Positions 26,828 to 37,844 of a DNA stretch of 64,000 nucleotides are shown piece after piece (position 1 is the first letter of the stretch; the number at the start of each line of letters is the position of its first letter). A program made the translations under genes and the position numbers. The notes under the pieces were generated by a model. The model saw only the letters and a list, made by a program, of their open reading frames with translations, made no database searches and was not told the DNA's origin. The stretch spans positions 4,625,226 to 4,689,225 of the forward strand of contig NZ_JXDL01000001.1 in NCBI RefSeq assembly GCF_001590795.1, written 5' to 3'. This stretch comes from Bradyrhizobium sp. AT1 (GTDB lineage: Bacteria; Pseudomonadota; Alphaproteobacteria; Rhizobiales; Xanthobacteraceae).

Positions 26828-26985
26828 CTGTCGTCCCGGGCAAGCGTAAGCGCAGGCCCGGGACCCATACGCCGCAGCAGTCGTTTTGCGAAGACTCGTG
26901 GTCGCCAGCCTGCCGTACCCACACCGGCTTGTGGTTATGGATCCCGGATCTGCGCGCGCTTTAGGCGCGCTTGTCCGGGATGACG
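26828..26985. repeat. Dispersed REP-like repeat between acdS and recQ
   Basis: Begins CTGTCGTCCCGGGCAAGCG and ends CGCGCTTGTCCGGGATGACG, with internal palindromes CGCGCTTTAGGCGCGC (near 26953) and CCCGGG arms. Resembles the repeat family at 1794-2301 and 14301-14396; it fills most of the acdS-recQ gap. Confidence 0.7.
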
Positions 26986-27013
26986 TGTTGAGAGAATTGA
27001 GCGCACCAGCGCC

Positions 27014-28879
<1,866 letters not shown>

Positions 28880-28972
28880 GGGCGGATAGAACCAGGGCCG
28901 TGGGATTCGTCACAAGGCCAGTCGCATGCTGGCGCGGGCGTGGCAAGACTGTTTGCGCGGCTAGGCGCTGCC

Positions 28973-29130
28973 TTTCCCTCTCCCCTTGCGGGAGAGGGTG
29001 GCTCGCCGCGCCGCGCCGCGGCGAGGCGAGGCGGGTGAGGGGTTCTGTCCTCGAACGCAGACGGGAGTTTGAGGAAACATACCCCTCATCCGGCGCTTCG
29101 CGCCACCTTCTCCCACAAGGGGAGAAGGAA
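28973..29130. repeat. Pair of inverted CTCTCCC-type dispersed repeats
   Basis: Copy 1 (28973-29047) begins CCCTCTCCCCTTGCGGGAGA and ends GGGTGAGGGG; copy 2 (29081-29128) begins CCCCTCATCCGGCGCTTCGC and ends CAAGGGGAGAAGG, i.e. the same element in opposite orientation. Partial copies occur at 11008-11031 and 19139-19159. Confidence 0.75.
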
Positions 29131-29140
29131 GAAAAAGAAG

Positions 29141-29884
29141 CTACGCCCCGATTCGTCGCAACGCCTCCGCGACCGTTACGATCGGCATGTTGCGCTTTCC
29201 GGCCGCCTCCAGCGCATGACGCATCAGATCCGGGGTACAGCCATAGGGGCTCGGGGCGAGCGCGACGTCATGGCCGTAGAAGATCAGCCATCCGCCGCTC
29301 GCGACGGCCTCGTCGAAATAGCGATCGACGCCCGCTCGATCGATCTCGCGATCGACCAAGGGCGAGGCGCGCAGGAACTGGAGGTCGATGACGTCGCTGT
29401 TGACGCCGGGGAGAATGCCGCGCGCCGAACGAAAGGCCTTGGCGAGCTGCGGCTTGCGCCAGACCGAGGCGATCCCATAGGGATAGGCGAAATTCTCCAG
29501 ATTGATCGAGGAATCGATCGCACGGAAATAGGCCCGGTTCTGCTCGATCTCGCGCGCCATCGCGACCTCGTCGAGATCGGCCGAGCTCTGATGCGAAAAG
29601 GTGTGGCAGGCGATCTCGTGACCGGTGCGGTGAAGCCGCACGATCGCGTCATCCGACAAGCCATGCCAATGGTCCGACGGCTGACCGATCAGGCTGCCGG
29701 CGAGATAGAACGTGCCGCGGCCGCCGTGCTGCTCCAGAAGTGCGGCGCCCTCACCTGCGGCGCTGTCGGGGGCATCGTCGAAGGTGAAGCTCACGATCGG
29801 CGCATGCGCAGGCAGCCGGTGCGGCGCGGCGCGAAAATGCCGGGCCAGCCGATTGCTCACGCGTCCCTGGAGTGCCGACCACAC
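29141..29884 (-). CDS. Polysaccharide deacetylase (NodB-homology) protein
   Basis: 247 aa. NodB-homology signatures: VSFTFDDAPDSAAGEGAALL (motif 1, catalytic Asp pair) and EIACHTFSHQSSADLDE (motif 2, H-x3-H zinc ligands), followed by ENFAYPYGIAS (motif 3). It likely removes acetyl groups from a polysaccharide or a carbohydrate-like substrate. No signal peptide is evident, so it may be cytosolic. Lies downstream of metA on the same strand (64 bp). Confidence 0.87.
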   Translation of the reverse strand: MWSALQGRVSNRLARHFRAAPHRLPAHAPIVSFTFDDAPDSAAGEGAALLEQHGGRGTFYLAGSLIGQPSDHWHGLSDDAIVRLHRTGHEIACHTFSHQSSADLDEVAMAREIEQNRAYFRAIDSSINLENFAYPYGIASVWRKPQLAKAFRSARGILPGVNSDVIDLQFLRASPLVDREIDRAGVDRYFDEAVASGGWLIFYGHDVALAPSPYGCTPDLMRHALEAAGKRNMPIVTVAEALRRIGA

Positions 29885-29948
29885 GACTTAGGCTTCCCGT
29901 GATGACGTATTTCCATACTGAAACATTCGCGCGCCGGTTGAGGCAAGC

Positions 29949-30989
29949 CTAACGCCTGGGTAATCCTAACGCGGAACCAACATCCTTCGGCTGACGCGCA
30001 GGCACCGACGCATCGGCTTCCAAGCTGAGATATTGCAACCAGTTGCGGAAAAGCACCGCGGCCGCGCTGCCGGCGCCGATATCGGCGCGCAAATTCAAGC
30101 CCGGCAGCTCGTTGGCCAGCGCCGGATGGCGCTGGTGCGCCGCCTTCCTCTCGAAGCGAACCAGCCTCTCTTCCGTCGCTGCGTCAAAATAGCTCACCGG
30201 CAGGCGCGGATAATTCTCGCGCTCCCGCGCGAGATAGCGGCCGATGTCGCGCAGATATTCACGCTGCAGCGACAGCGCGTCGTATTCCGGGTGGCCCTGA
30301 AAGAACACGAAGCGGCTGGCATATTGCCGAATGAAAACATCGACGCCGGCCTCTGCCGAACGTGTCAGCACCTGATAACCGGCCTGCACCAGATCGCTTT
30401 CCGCGATCTCGTTCAGGCGTGAATGCGAGACCTTCAGCGGCGCCGGCGCGGCGCGCGTCAGGGAATCGCTCGTCACGGCCTCGCAATCGAAAATGCCGTG
30501 GCATTTGGCCGGCAGCCGTCGCCTCGCGATGCCGTCGAGATGCAGCACCGCCGCATGCGCGGCCAGGCACGACCAGATCGTCGAGCGCGTGTTGGCTTTG
30601 GCCCAGTCGATCAGCTCGGTGAGGTCCCGCCAGTACGGCTCCTGGTCGAGCTCGGCCGCGACGGGCTCCGCACCCGTTACGATCAGCCCATCGAATTTCT
30701 GCTTCTTCAGATCGGAAAGATCCGAATATTCGCTCTCGACATGCCATTTCGCTTCCTGCGACCGCTTCACGCTGGGAAGCGAGAAGCAGTGGAAGCGGAT
30801 GCGGCAGGAGCCCGCTGCGGCCTGCAGCAGCTTCATGAACTGCCGCTCGGTCGCCTTCAGCGCCGGATCCGGCATGTTGTTGACGAGCCCGATCGTGAGC
30901 TCGACGCCATGGCCACGCGCGAGATCGCGCTCGGTCGGCACCAGCGCCGGGCTCGAGATGACTTGATCCCTGTCGATCAAGATCGTCAT
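29949..30989 (-). CDS. metA: Homoserine O-acyltransferase, MetA family
   Basis: 346 aa. Homoserine activation with succinyl- or acetyl-CoA for methionine synthesis. Class I glutamine amidotransferase-like fold: IGLVNNMPDPALKATERQFM near the N-terminus, nucleophile Cys in STIWSCLAAHAAVLHLDG, and His/Glu in FFQGHPEYDALSLQREYLRD. The N-terminus differs from E. coli MetA and the protein is longer (about 309 aa there), so it is a divergent branch and the acyl donor cannot be assigned by eye. Its stop-start gap to metY (12 bp) shows they are one operon. Confidence 0.9.
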   Translation of the reverse strand: MTILIDRDQVISSPALVPTERDLARGHGVELTIGLVNNMPDPALKATERQFMKLLQAAAGSCRIRFHCFSLPSVKRSQEAKWHVESEYSDLSDLKKQKFDGLIVTGAEPVAAELDQEPYWRDLTELIDWAKANTRSTIWSCLAAHAAVLHLDGIARRRLPAKCHGIFDCEAVTSDSLTRAAPAPLKVSHSRLNEIAESDLVQAGYQVLTRSAEAGVDVFIRQYASRFVFFQGHPEYDALSLQREYLRDIGRYLARERENYPRLPVSYFDAATEERLVRFERKAAHQRHPALANELPGLNLRADIGAGSAAAVLFRNWLQYLSLEADASVPARQPKDVGSALGLPRR

Positions 30990-31001
30990 GGGCGCGGCCG
31001 C

Positions 31002-32303
31002 CTACTCCGCAGCCTCGAGGCGCGCTGACCGGCAGGCCTTGTCCAGCGCCTGGTCAATGTCCTCGATGATGTCGGAGATGTGCTCGATGCCGATCGAAAG
31101 CCGGATGGTTTCCGGCAGCACGCCGGCGACACGCTGCTGCTCGGCCGACATCTGCCGGTGGGTGGTCGAGGCCGGATGACAGGCTAGCGACTTGGCATCG
31201 CCGATATTGACGAGACGCGTGATCAGCTTCAGCGCATCGTAGAAGGTCTTGCCGGCTTCCATGCCGCCCTTGATGCCGAAGGTGAACAGCGAGGAGGCAT
31301 TGCCATCGAGATATTTCTGCACCAGCGGATAATAGGGGCTGTCGGAAAAGCCGGTGTAGTTGACCCAGGCCACGCGCGAATCCTTGCGGAGGAATTCGGC
31401 GACCTTGCGGGCGTTCTCGACATGACGCTCCATGCGCAATGCGACGGTCTCGATGCCCTGGAGCAGCAGGAAGGCGTTGAACGGCGACAGCACCGATCCC
31501 ATGGTGCGCTGATAGACGCTGCGCGCCCGCTCGATATAGGCGGTGCGGCCGAAGCGCTCGGCATAGACGAGGCCGTGATAGGAGGCATCCGGCTTGTTGT
31601 AGGCCGGGAAGCGCTCGGCGTGCTTCGCCCAGGGAAAATTTCCGGAATCGACGATGGCGCCGCCCAGCGTGGTGCCGTGACCGCCCAAAAACTTGGTCAG
31701 CGAATGCACGGCGATGTCGGCGCCGTAGTCGAACGGCTTGAGCAGGATCGGGGTCGCGACCGTGTTGTCGACGATCAGCGGCACGCCATGCGCATGCGCG
31801 ATCTTGGCGAGCGCCTCGATGTCGCAGACATTGCCGGCGGGATTGCCGATGGTCTCGGCGAATACGGCGCGGGTGTTCTCGTCGATCAGCTTCTCGATCG
31901 CCTCGGGCTTGTCGCTCTCGGCGAAACGGCCGGTGATGCCCTGCCGCGGCAGGATGTGCGAGAGCAGCGTATGCGTGGTGCCGTAGAGCTGCGGCACGGA
32001 AACGATGTTGCCGCCGTGATCGGCGACGTTGACGAAGGCGAAATGCAAGGCTGCCTGACCGGTCGCGACCGCGAGCGCGCCGACGCCGCCTTCGAGCTGC
32101 GCAATACGCTTCTCCAGCACGGCACTGGTCGGATTGGCTATGCGGCTGTAGCGATAGCCTTCGGCCTCGAGATTGAAGAGCGCCGCGCCGTGATCGGCGC
32201 TGTCGAAGGCGTATGCCGCCGTCTGGTAGATCGGCACGGCAACCGCGTGCGTGGTCGCTTCGGGCTCGTAGCCGGCGTGAATAGCGATCGTCTCGTTGCG
32301 CAT
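31002..32303 (-). CDS. metY: O-acetylhomoserine sulfhydrylase (MetY/Cys-Met PLP family)
   Basis: 433 aa. Converts activated homoserine plus sulfide to homocysteine. Fold-type I PLP enzyme: IAIHAGYEPEATTHAVAVPI at the N-terminus, YRYSRIANPTSAVLEKRIAQ, PLP-Lys in HSLTKFLGGHGTTLGG. The length above 420 aa and the N-terminal GYEPEATTHAVAVPIYQT block point to MetY rather than MetB/MetC. Two adjacent ATGs (32306, 32303); GGAGG stands 7 nt before the second, which is preferred. First gene of a metY-metA operon, with a structured leader upstream. Confidence 0.93.
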   Translation of the reverse strand: MRNETIAIHAGYEPEATTHAVAVPIYQTAAYAFDSADHGAALFNLEAEGYRYSRIANPTSAVLEKRIAQLEGGVGALAVATGQAALHFAFVNVADHGGNIVSVPQLYGTTHTLLSHILPRQGITGRFAESDKPEAIEKLIDENTRAVFAETIGNPAGNVCDIEALAKIAHAHGVPLIVDNTVATPILLKPFDYGADIAVHSLTKFLGGHGTTLGGAIVDSGNFPWAKHAERFPAYNKPDASYHGLVYAERFGRTAYIERARSVYQRTMGSVLSPFNAFLLLQGIETVALRMERHVENARKVAEFLRKDSRVAWVNYTGFSDSPYYPLVQKYLDGNASSLFTFGIKGGMEAGKTFYDALKLITRLVNIGDAKSLACHPASTTHRQMSAEQQRVAGVLPETIRLSIGIEHISDIIEDIDQALDKACRSARLEAAE

Positions 32304-32360
32304 CATGCCACCTCCGCGTGGTGCGGGCCGCACTTATTGGCCTGGAATGAGGCATGTGCG

Positions 32361-32480
32361 TTGTCCGCCGTCCTCGTGTTAGAGGCGGGTGGTAAAGCGG
32401 ACAATAATTCGCTTAGAGATCGAGGAAGTAACCCTAATGCTTGTCGACAAATTGGCCGGAATTCGGGTTAAATTGCATTA
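32361..32480 (-). promoter_or_regulatory. Structured leader upstream of metY, possible regulatory RNA
   Basis: On the minus strand, an 8-bp stem TTGTCCGC (32404-32397) pairs with GCGGACAA (32368-32361) and encloses a smaller CCTC/GAGG hairpin (32385-32372). Further up, CTTAATGC (32482-32475) can pair with GCATTAGG (32440-32433), with AATTTAACCC inside the loop that could pair with GGGTT just downstream as a pseudoknot. Related alphaproteobacterial met genes often carry SAM riboswitches; this does not match the SAM-II consensus well, so class and function are open. Confidence 0.35.
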
Positions 32481-32558
32481 AGCAAACGCTGCGAGGCGAG
32501 ACGCCCTCCCCCGCAAGGAGAAAGGGCGCCATCACCATCGCTGCGATCGCTCTCTGTC

Positions 32559-34133
32559 TCAGCCCATCCTCTCCCACAGCCGATGCGAGAGCACGCCCGC
32601 GCGTTTCTCGATCGCGGCCGCGGCATCGAGCGCGAGATCCTCGCGATAGCGCCCGGCGATGAGCTGCACGCCGATCGGCTTGCCGTCGTGCAGGGCCACC
32701 GGCACCACGGCGCCGGGAAGGCCCAGCACGTTGATCGCGGAGATGAAGCGGATCTCCCCCCAGAAGATCTCGCGCACGCGTTCGGGGCTGACGGTGTCCT
32801 CACGTGGGCCCGGCGTCGGCTTCACCGTGGTCGGCGCCAGCACGATCGGATACTCCTCGAAGAACAATTGCCAGGCGCGGATATGGCCGTTGCGCGCGGC
32901 GGTCGCCTGCATCCAGGCCTTGAGATCGAGCACGTTCGCCTTGACCTTCATGCCGCCCCAGGCCTTGTGAAAATCCTCGGACGTGACCTTCAGCATGCCG
33001 GCTTCCTGCATCACCACGGTCTCGTTGGTGATGATGTCGCACCAGGTCTGCCAGACGCCGTCGATGTCGGGCACCTCGACCTCGCTGACGCGGTAGCCGG
33101 AACGTTCGAGATGATCGGCGGCCTGGCGCAGCGCCGCCGAAACGGATGGATCGACGTCCATATCGTCGGGGATCTTGGCCAGCGCCACCTTGATCGGCCC
33201 CTTCGGTTTCTCGCCGACCAGCGGCGCCGGCACCCACCAGGGATCGCGCGGATCGCGCTGGCTCATCACCTCCAGCGCAAGGCGAACGTCGGCCACGTGG
33301 CGGGCGAGCGGCCCCTGCGCCGACATCAGATGCGCGAGCATCGGCCGCTCGGCCGTCGCGCTCGCATTGAACGCGGGGATGCGGCCCTGCGTCGGCTTGA
33401 TGGTCGCGACGCCGTTGCAATGCGCCGGCCAGCGCAGCGAGCCGCCGATGTCGTTGCCATGGGCGATGGTGCCGATGCCGGCGGCGACCGCCGACCCCGC
33501 ACCGCCCGAGGAGCCGCCGCAGGTGATATCGGGATCCCAGGGGTTCAGCGTCAGGCCGTGCAGGGGATTGTCGGTGAAGCCGCGGAAGGAGAATTCCGGC
33601 GTGTTGGTGAGCCCGATGACGATCGCGCCGGCCTTCTTCAGATTGCGCACCACCGGCGCATCCGACGGCGCGATCAGGTCCTTGTTGGCGGGAACGCCGT
33701 TGAAATTCGGCCGGCCTTCGTAGTCAACGTTCTCCTTGATCGTGATCGGCACCCCATGCAGAAGACCGAGCGCACCACCCTTGGCGCGCTGCTTGTCCGC
33801 GGCGTGCGCAGCCTTCAATGCCTCTTCTGAGAGATCGACGACGACCGCATTCAGCTTCGGATTGACCGCGCGCATCCGCTCCAGATGCGCCTCGACCGTC
33901 TCGACCGCGGAGATCGCGCCGGAGCGGATCGCGGCTGCGGTCTCGACAGCCGACCATTGCCAAGCCGGTCCCTTGGGCCGGCGTGCGGCGGTCGATTTAC
34001 GCGGAGCCGCTTGCTTGACCGTTCTCTTCGCGGTTTTCGCGACGGCGCCCTTTCGGGCAGCACTGGTCTTGTTCGATGATTTCGCCGATGTCTTCGCTGC
34101 AGTTCTCTTCTTGGCTGCCGCCTTCTTCGCCAC
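32559..34133 (-). CDS. Amidase signature-family enzyme with basic N-terminal tail
   Basis: 524 aa from GTG at 34133, with GGGAG seven bases upstream. The first ~55 residues are Lys/Ala/Arg/Thr-rich (KKAAAKKRTAAKTSAKSS, then more of the same), like the tails of histone H1/Hc1-type nucleoid proteins. The rest is a normal amidase-signature enzyme: GVPITIKENVDYEGRPNF (catalytic Lys), the Gly/Ser block TCGGSSGGAGSAVAAGIG with catalytic cis-Ser and Ser, and GNDIGGSLRWPAHC. The reaction is hydrolysis of an amide; substrate unknown. Transcribed upstream of metY on the same strand. Confidence 0.88.
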   Translation of the reverse strand: MAKKAAAKKRTAAKTSAKSSNKTSAARKGAVAKTAKRTVKQAAPRKSTAARRPKGPAWQWSAVETAAAIRSGAISAVETVEAHLERMRAVNPKLNAVVVDLSEEALKAAHAADKQRAKGGALGLLHGVPITIKENVDYEGRPNFNGVPANKDLIAPSDAPVVRNLKKAGAIVIGLTNTPEFSFRGFTDNPLHGLTLNPWDPDITCGGSSGGAGSAVAAGIGTIAHGNDIGGSLRWPAHCNGVATIKPTQGRIPAFNASATAERPMLAHLMSAQGPLARHVADVRLALEVMSQRDPRDPWWVPAPLVGEKPKGPIKVALAKIPDDMDVDPSVSAALRQAADHLERSGYRVSEVEVPDIDGVWQTWCDIITNETVVMQEAGMLKVTSEDFHKAWGGMKVKANVLDLKAWMQATAARNGHIRAWQLFFEEYPIVLAPTTVKPTPGPREDTVSPERVREIFWGEIRFISAINVLGLPGAVVPVALHDGKPIGVQLIAGRYREDLALDAAAAIEKRAGVLSHRLWERMG

Positions 34134-34256
34134 GTCGCATCTCCCAAAAATTGCGCCGCGGAGGTTATGGACGTCACGCGACCATGTACAGGTGCGTTTC
34201 TGCATGGCGCATTGCCGCAACGCTCTATCACGATCGCCGCCTATATAACCACTCTC

Positions 34257-35291
<1,035 letters not shown>

Positions 35292-35301
35292 GACCGCTCT
35301 C

Positions 35302-36483
35302 CTATTCCGCCGGGCATGCCGCAACGACGGCCGGCCTGCGGTCGAGCTGAAGGCTCCACAGGGCCAGCACGAGGCCGATCGCGGTGATGCCGGCCGCAAC
35401 CAGCGGCAGCGCGGAAAGGCCGAACCCGCGGTCGATGGTGACGCCGCCGGCCCAGGCGCCCAGCGCATTGCCGAGATTGAAGGCGGCAATGTTGAGGCTG
35501 GAGGCGAGCGTGCGCCCATGGGGACCGGCAGCTTCCAGCACGCGAAGCTGGAGGGGTGCGACGGTTGCGAAAGCGGCGACGCCCAGCAGCAGGATCAGCA
35601 TGACCGCGGGGATCTTGACCGACAGCACCGCGGCAAGGCCGAGCAACACGATGGCGAGCGCGGCGAGCGTGCCGATCAGGGCGCGCGCAAGACCGCGGTC
35701 GGCGAGCTTGCCGCCGGCGACATTGCCGATCGCGAGCCCAACGCCGAACACCAGCAGGATCGGCGACACCGCGGCCTCCGAAAAGCCGGTGAAGCGCGTC
35801 AGGATCGGCTGGATGTAAGTGAACACGACGAACAGGCCGGCGAACCCGAACACGGTCATGGCAAGGCCGAGCAGAACCTGCGGACGGCCGAGCACCGCGG
35901 CCTCGTCGGCGAGCGAGACCGGCCTGTCGCCATGGCCGACATGACCGGGGACGAGAACAGCGACCACCGCGAATGAAACCACGCCGATGACCGTCACCGC
36001 CCAGAACGCCGCGCGCCAGCCGAGCATCAGGCCGAACCAGGCGCCGAAGGGCACGCCCAGAAGCGTCGCGACCGTCAGGCCGATGAACATGGTGGCGATG
36101 GCGGAGGCGCGCTTGTCCTCGGCGACGAGGCTGGTGGCGACGACCGAGCCGACGCCGAAGAACGTGCCGTGGGCGAGCGAGGTCAGCACCCGCGCCGCCA
36201 TCAGCAATTCGTAGTTCGGCGCCAGCGCGCAGGCCGCATTGCCGAGCGTGAAGATCGCCATCAACGCCAGCAGCACTGTCTTCCGCGGCATTCGCCGCAT
36301 CGCCAGCGTCAGCACCGGCGCGCCGACGAAAACGCCGAGGGCATAGCCGGAGATGAGCAGCCCTGCGACCGGCACCGAGACATGCATGTCGGCCGCGACC
36401 TGGAGCAACAGGCCCATGATGATGAATTCAGTGGTGCCTATGCCGAAGGCACCGGCGGTGAGAGCAAGAACGGCGGGAGGCAT
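35302..36483 (-). CDS. MFS transporter (drug:H+ antiporter DHA1-like)
   Basis: 393 aa, about twelve membrane segments. FGIGTTEFIIMGLLLQVAAD is the N-terminal signature of the AraJ/PbuE-type efflux group, with the MFS loop sequence RRMPRKTVLL between helices 2 and 3. It probably exports small compounds such as arabinose-like sugars, purines or drugs. ATG at 36483; the open frame begins higher but without homology. Divergent from a LysR gene 100 bp away, which is the likely regulator. Confidence 0.88.
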   Translation of the reverse strand: MPPAVLALTAGAFGIGTTEFIIMGLLLQVAADMHVSVPVAGLLISGYALGVFVGAPVLTLAMRRMPRKTVLLALMAIFTLGNAACALAPNYELLMAARVLTSLAHGTFFGVGSVVATSLVAEDKRASAIATMFIGLTVATLLGVPFGAWFGLMLGWRAAFWAVTVIGVVSFAVVAVLVPGHVGHGDRPVSLADEAAVLGRPQVLLGLAMTVFGFAGLFVVFTYIQPILTRFTGFSEAAVSPILLVFGVGLAIGNVAGGKLADRGLARALIGTLAALAIVLLGLAAVLSVKIPAVMLILLLGVAAFATVAPLQLRVLEAAGPHGRTLASSLNIAAFNLGNALGAWAGGVTIDRGFGLSALPLVAAGITAIGLVLALWSLQLDRRPAVVAACPAE

Positions 36484-36582
36484 GCGTGGCTCCAATGGAT
36501 GAGACGAGCCACGCAGATAGCGGTCCTGCCGCAAAACCATTAGAATGTCCGCAATCCAATCATTTGTGACGTGAATTCAAAT

Positions 36583-37536
36583 ATGGCCCGCTTCGACACC
36601 AACCGCGCCGCCGAGATGGAGGTGTTCGTCCGCGTCGTCGATCTCGGCGGTTTCACTCAGGCCGCGAGAAAGCTGCGCCTGACCCCGTCGGGCGTGAGCA
36701 AGCTGATCTCGCGGCTGGAGGCGCGCCTCGGCGCGCGGCTCGTCAACCGGACCACGCGGAAGCTGACGCTGACGGAGGAAGGCCGGGCCTTCTACGAGCG
36801 CGCTGTGCGTATCCTCGCCGAGATGGAGGAGGCCGAACGCGAGGCGGCATCAGGGGCGACGCCGCGCGGCCGCCTCACGGTAAACTGCAACATTCCCTTC
36901 GGCATGCTGCATGTGATGCCGTTGATCCCGCGTTTTCTGAAGCAGCATCCCGATGTCACGCTCGATCTCGTGTTGACCGACACGCTGATCGACCTGATGC
37001 AGGAGCGCGCCGACGTCGCCATTCGCGTCGGCCCGTTGCGGGCATCGCGTCTGATCGCGCGAAAACTTGGCACCAGCCGCATGGTCGTGGTCGGCGCGCC
37101 GGACTATCTCGCCCGCTGCGGCACGCCGAAGATACCGGCCGATCTCGCCGAGCACCGCGGCATCGGCTGGACCTTCCCGCGCAGTATCCGCGGCTGGCCG
37201 TTCAAGCGCGGCGACCACACCGAAGAAGCCATGCCGCCGCCTGTCGCGCGCGTCAGCGACGGCGAAGCCGCCCGCCGCCTCTGCCTCGGCGGCGTCGGTC
37301 TCGCCCGCCTCGCCCTCTTCCACATCGGCCCCGACATCGAATCCGGCCGTCTCGTCCCGGTGCTGCAAAACTACAATCCCGGCGACCGCGAAGACGTCCA
37401 CGCCGTCTATGTCGGCCACACCGCGCCGCTGCCCGCGCGGGTGCGCGCGTTCATCGATTTTCTCGGCGAGCATGTGCGGGTGAGCGATCCCGGGCTGAAG
37501 CGGACGGGAGATGGCAGGTGGAGGGTGGCGGGATGA
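36583..37536 (+). CDS. LysR-family transcriptional regulator
   Basis: 317 aa from ATG 36583 (a GTG at 36571 is an alternative). N-terminal HTH: EMEVFVRVVDLGGFTQAARK then LTPSGVSKLISRLEARLGAR, then the LysR substrate-binding domain with LTVNCNIPFGMLHVMPLIPR and RADVAIRVGPLRASRLIARK. Divergent to the MFS/AKR genes, whose transcription it probably controls. It is the last chromosomal gene before the island: attL lies 130 bp downstream. Confidence 0.92.
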   Translation: MARFDTNRAAEMEVFVRVVDLGGFTQAARKLRLTPSGVSKLISRLEARLGARLVNRTTRKLTLTEEGRAFYERAVRILAEMEEAEREAASGATPRGRLTVNCNIPFGMLHVMPLIPRFLKQHPDVTLDLVLTDTLIDLMQERADVAIRVGPLRASRLIARKLGTSRMVVVGAPDYLARCGTPKIPADLAEHRGIGWTFPRSIRGWPFKRGDHTEEAMPPPVARVSDGEAARRLCLGGVGLARLALFHIGPDIESGRLVPVLQNYNPGDREDVHAVYVGHTAPLPARVRAFIDFLGEHVRVSDPGLKRTGDGRWRVAG

Positions 37537-37665
37537 GGCTGATGGCGGAGGGTGCAGAAGACAATTCGACGCCGGCTTGGCAAGCCGAAGCAAACGGCAA
37601 CCATGCCGCCTTCGCCCTGCGGGCTTCGGCGCGACACTCTTGCGAAAACTGCATTTGCGGAGCAC

Positions 37666-37679
37666 TGGCGGAGAGAGTG
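37666..37679 (+). repeat. attL: left direct repeat of the island
   Basis: TGGCGGAGAGAGTG, identical to 58190-58203. On the complementary strand it is CACTCTCTCCGCCA, the exact 3' end of tRNA-Ser(GGA) including CCA. The neighbouring bases differ at both copies, so the block is 14 bp. Confidence 0.85.
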
Positions 37680-37811
37680 TCCGAGAAGGCCTTCATCAGG
37701 ACAGTTCGCTTTCGTTCGCCACAAGTCGCTAACCCCCGACCCACCAAGGCATAATCTCTCCAAACCCGATCGCGCAAGTTCGCTGCCCGTCACCTGAATT
37801 CCGTCCCGCTA

Positions 37812-37831
37812 TATGGGTCCGAATATGGGCA
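37812..37831 (+). promoter_or_regulatory. Left arm-type motif TATGGGT-N5-TATGGGCA
   Basis: TATGGGT (37812-37818), five bases, TATGGGCA (37824-37831), 133 bp inside attL and just before the integrase start. The same motif, same orientation and same spacing, recurs at 58117-58136 near the right end. Candidate integrase or excisionase arm-binding site. Confidence 0.5.
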
Positions 37832-37844
37832 CGAAGGTTAGCGG

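Larger units (their letters stand above)
37537..37844. other. Left island junction region
   Basis: 308 bp without a supported gene between LysR and the integrase. It holds chromosomal repeat-like sequence up to attL (37666), then about 165 bp of island sequence with the left arm-type motif. Short open frames here look like translated repeat sequence. Confidence 0.5.

Noticed and set aside
32433..32482. SAM-II riboswitch upstream of metY
   Set aside because: An AUUUAACC string and a pseudoknot-like topology are present, but the conserved 3' part of SAM-II is missing and the loop is too long; kept only as a structured leader.
37537..37800. Short plus-strand frames after the LysR gene as real genes
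   Set aside because: Several overlapping short frames share the same translated-repeat look (for example GNHAAFALRASAR), have no clear ribosome-binding site, and one runs across attL.
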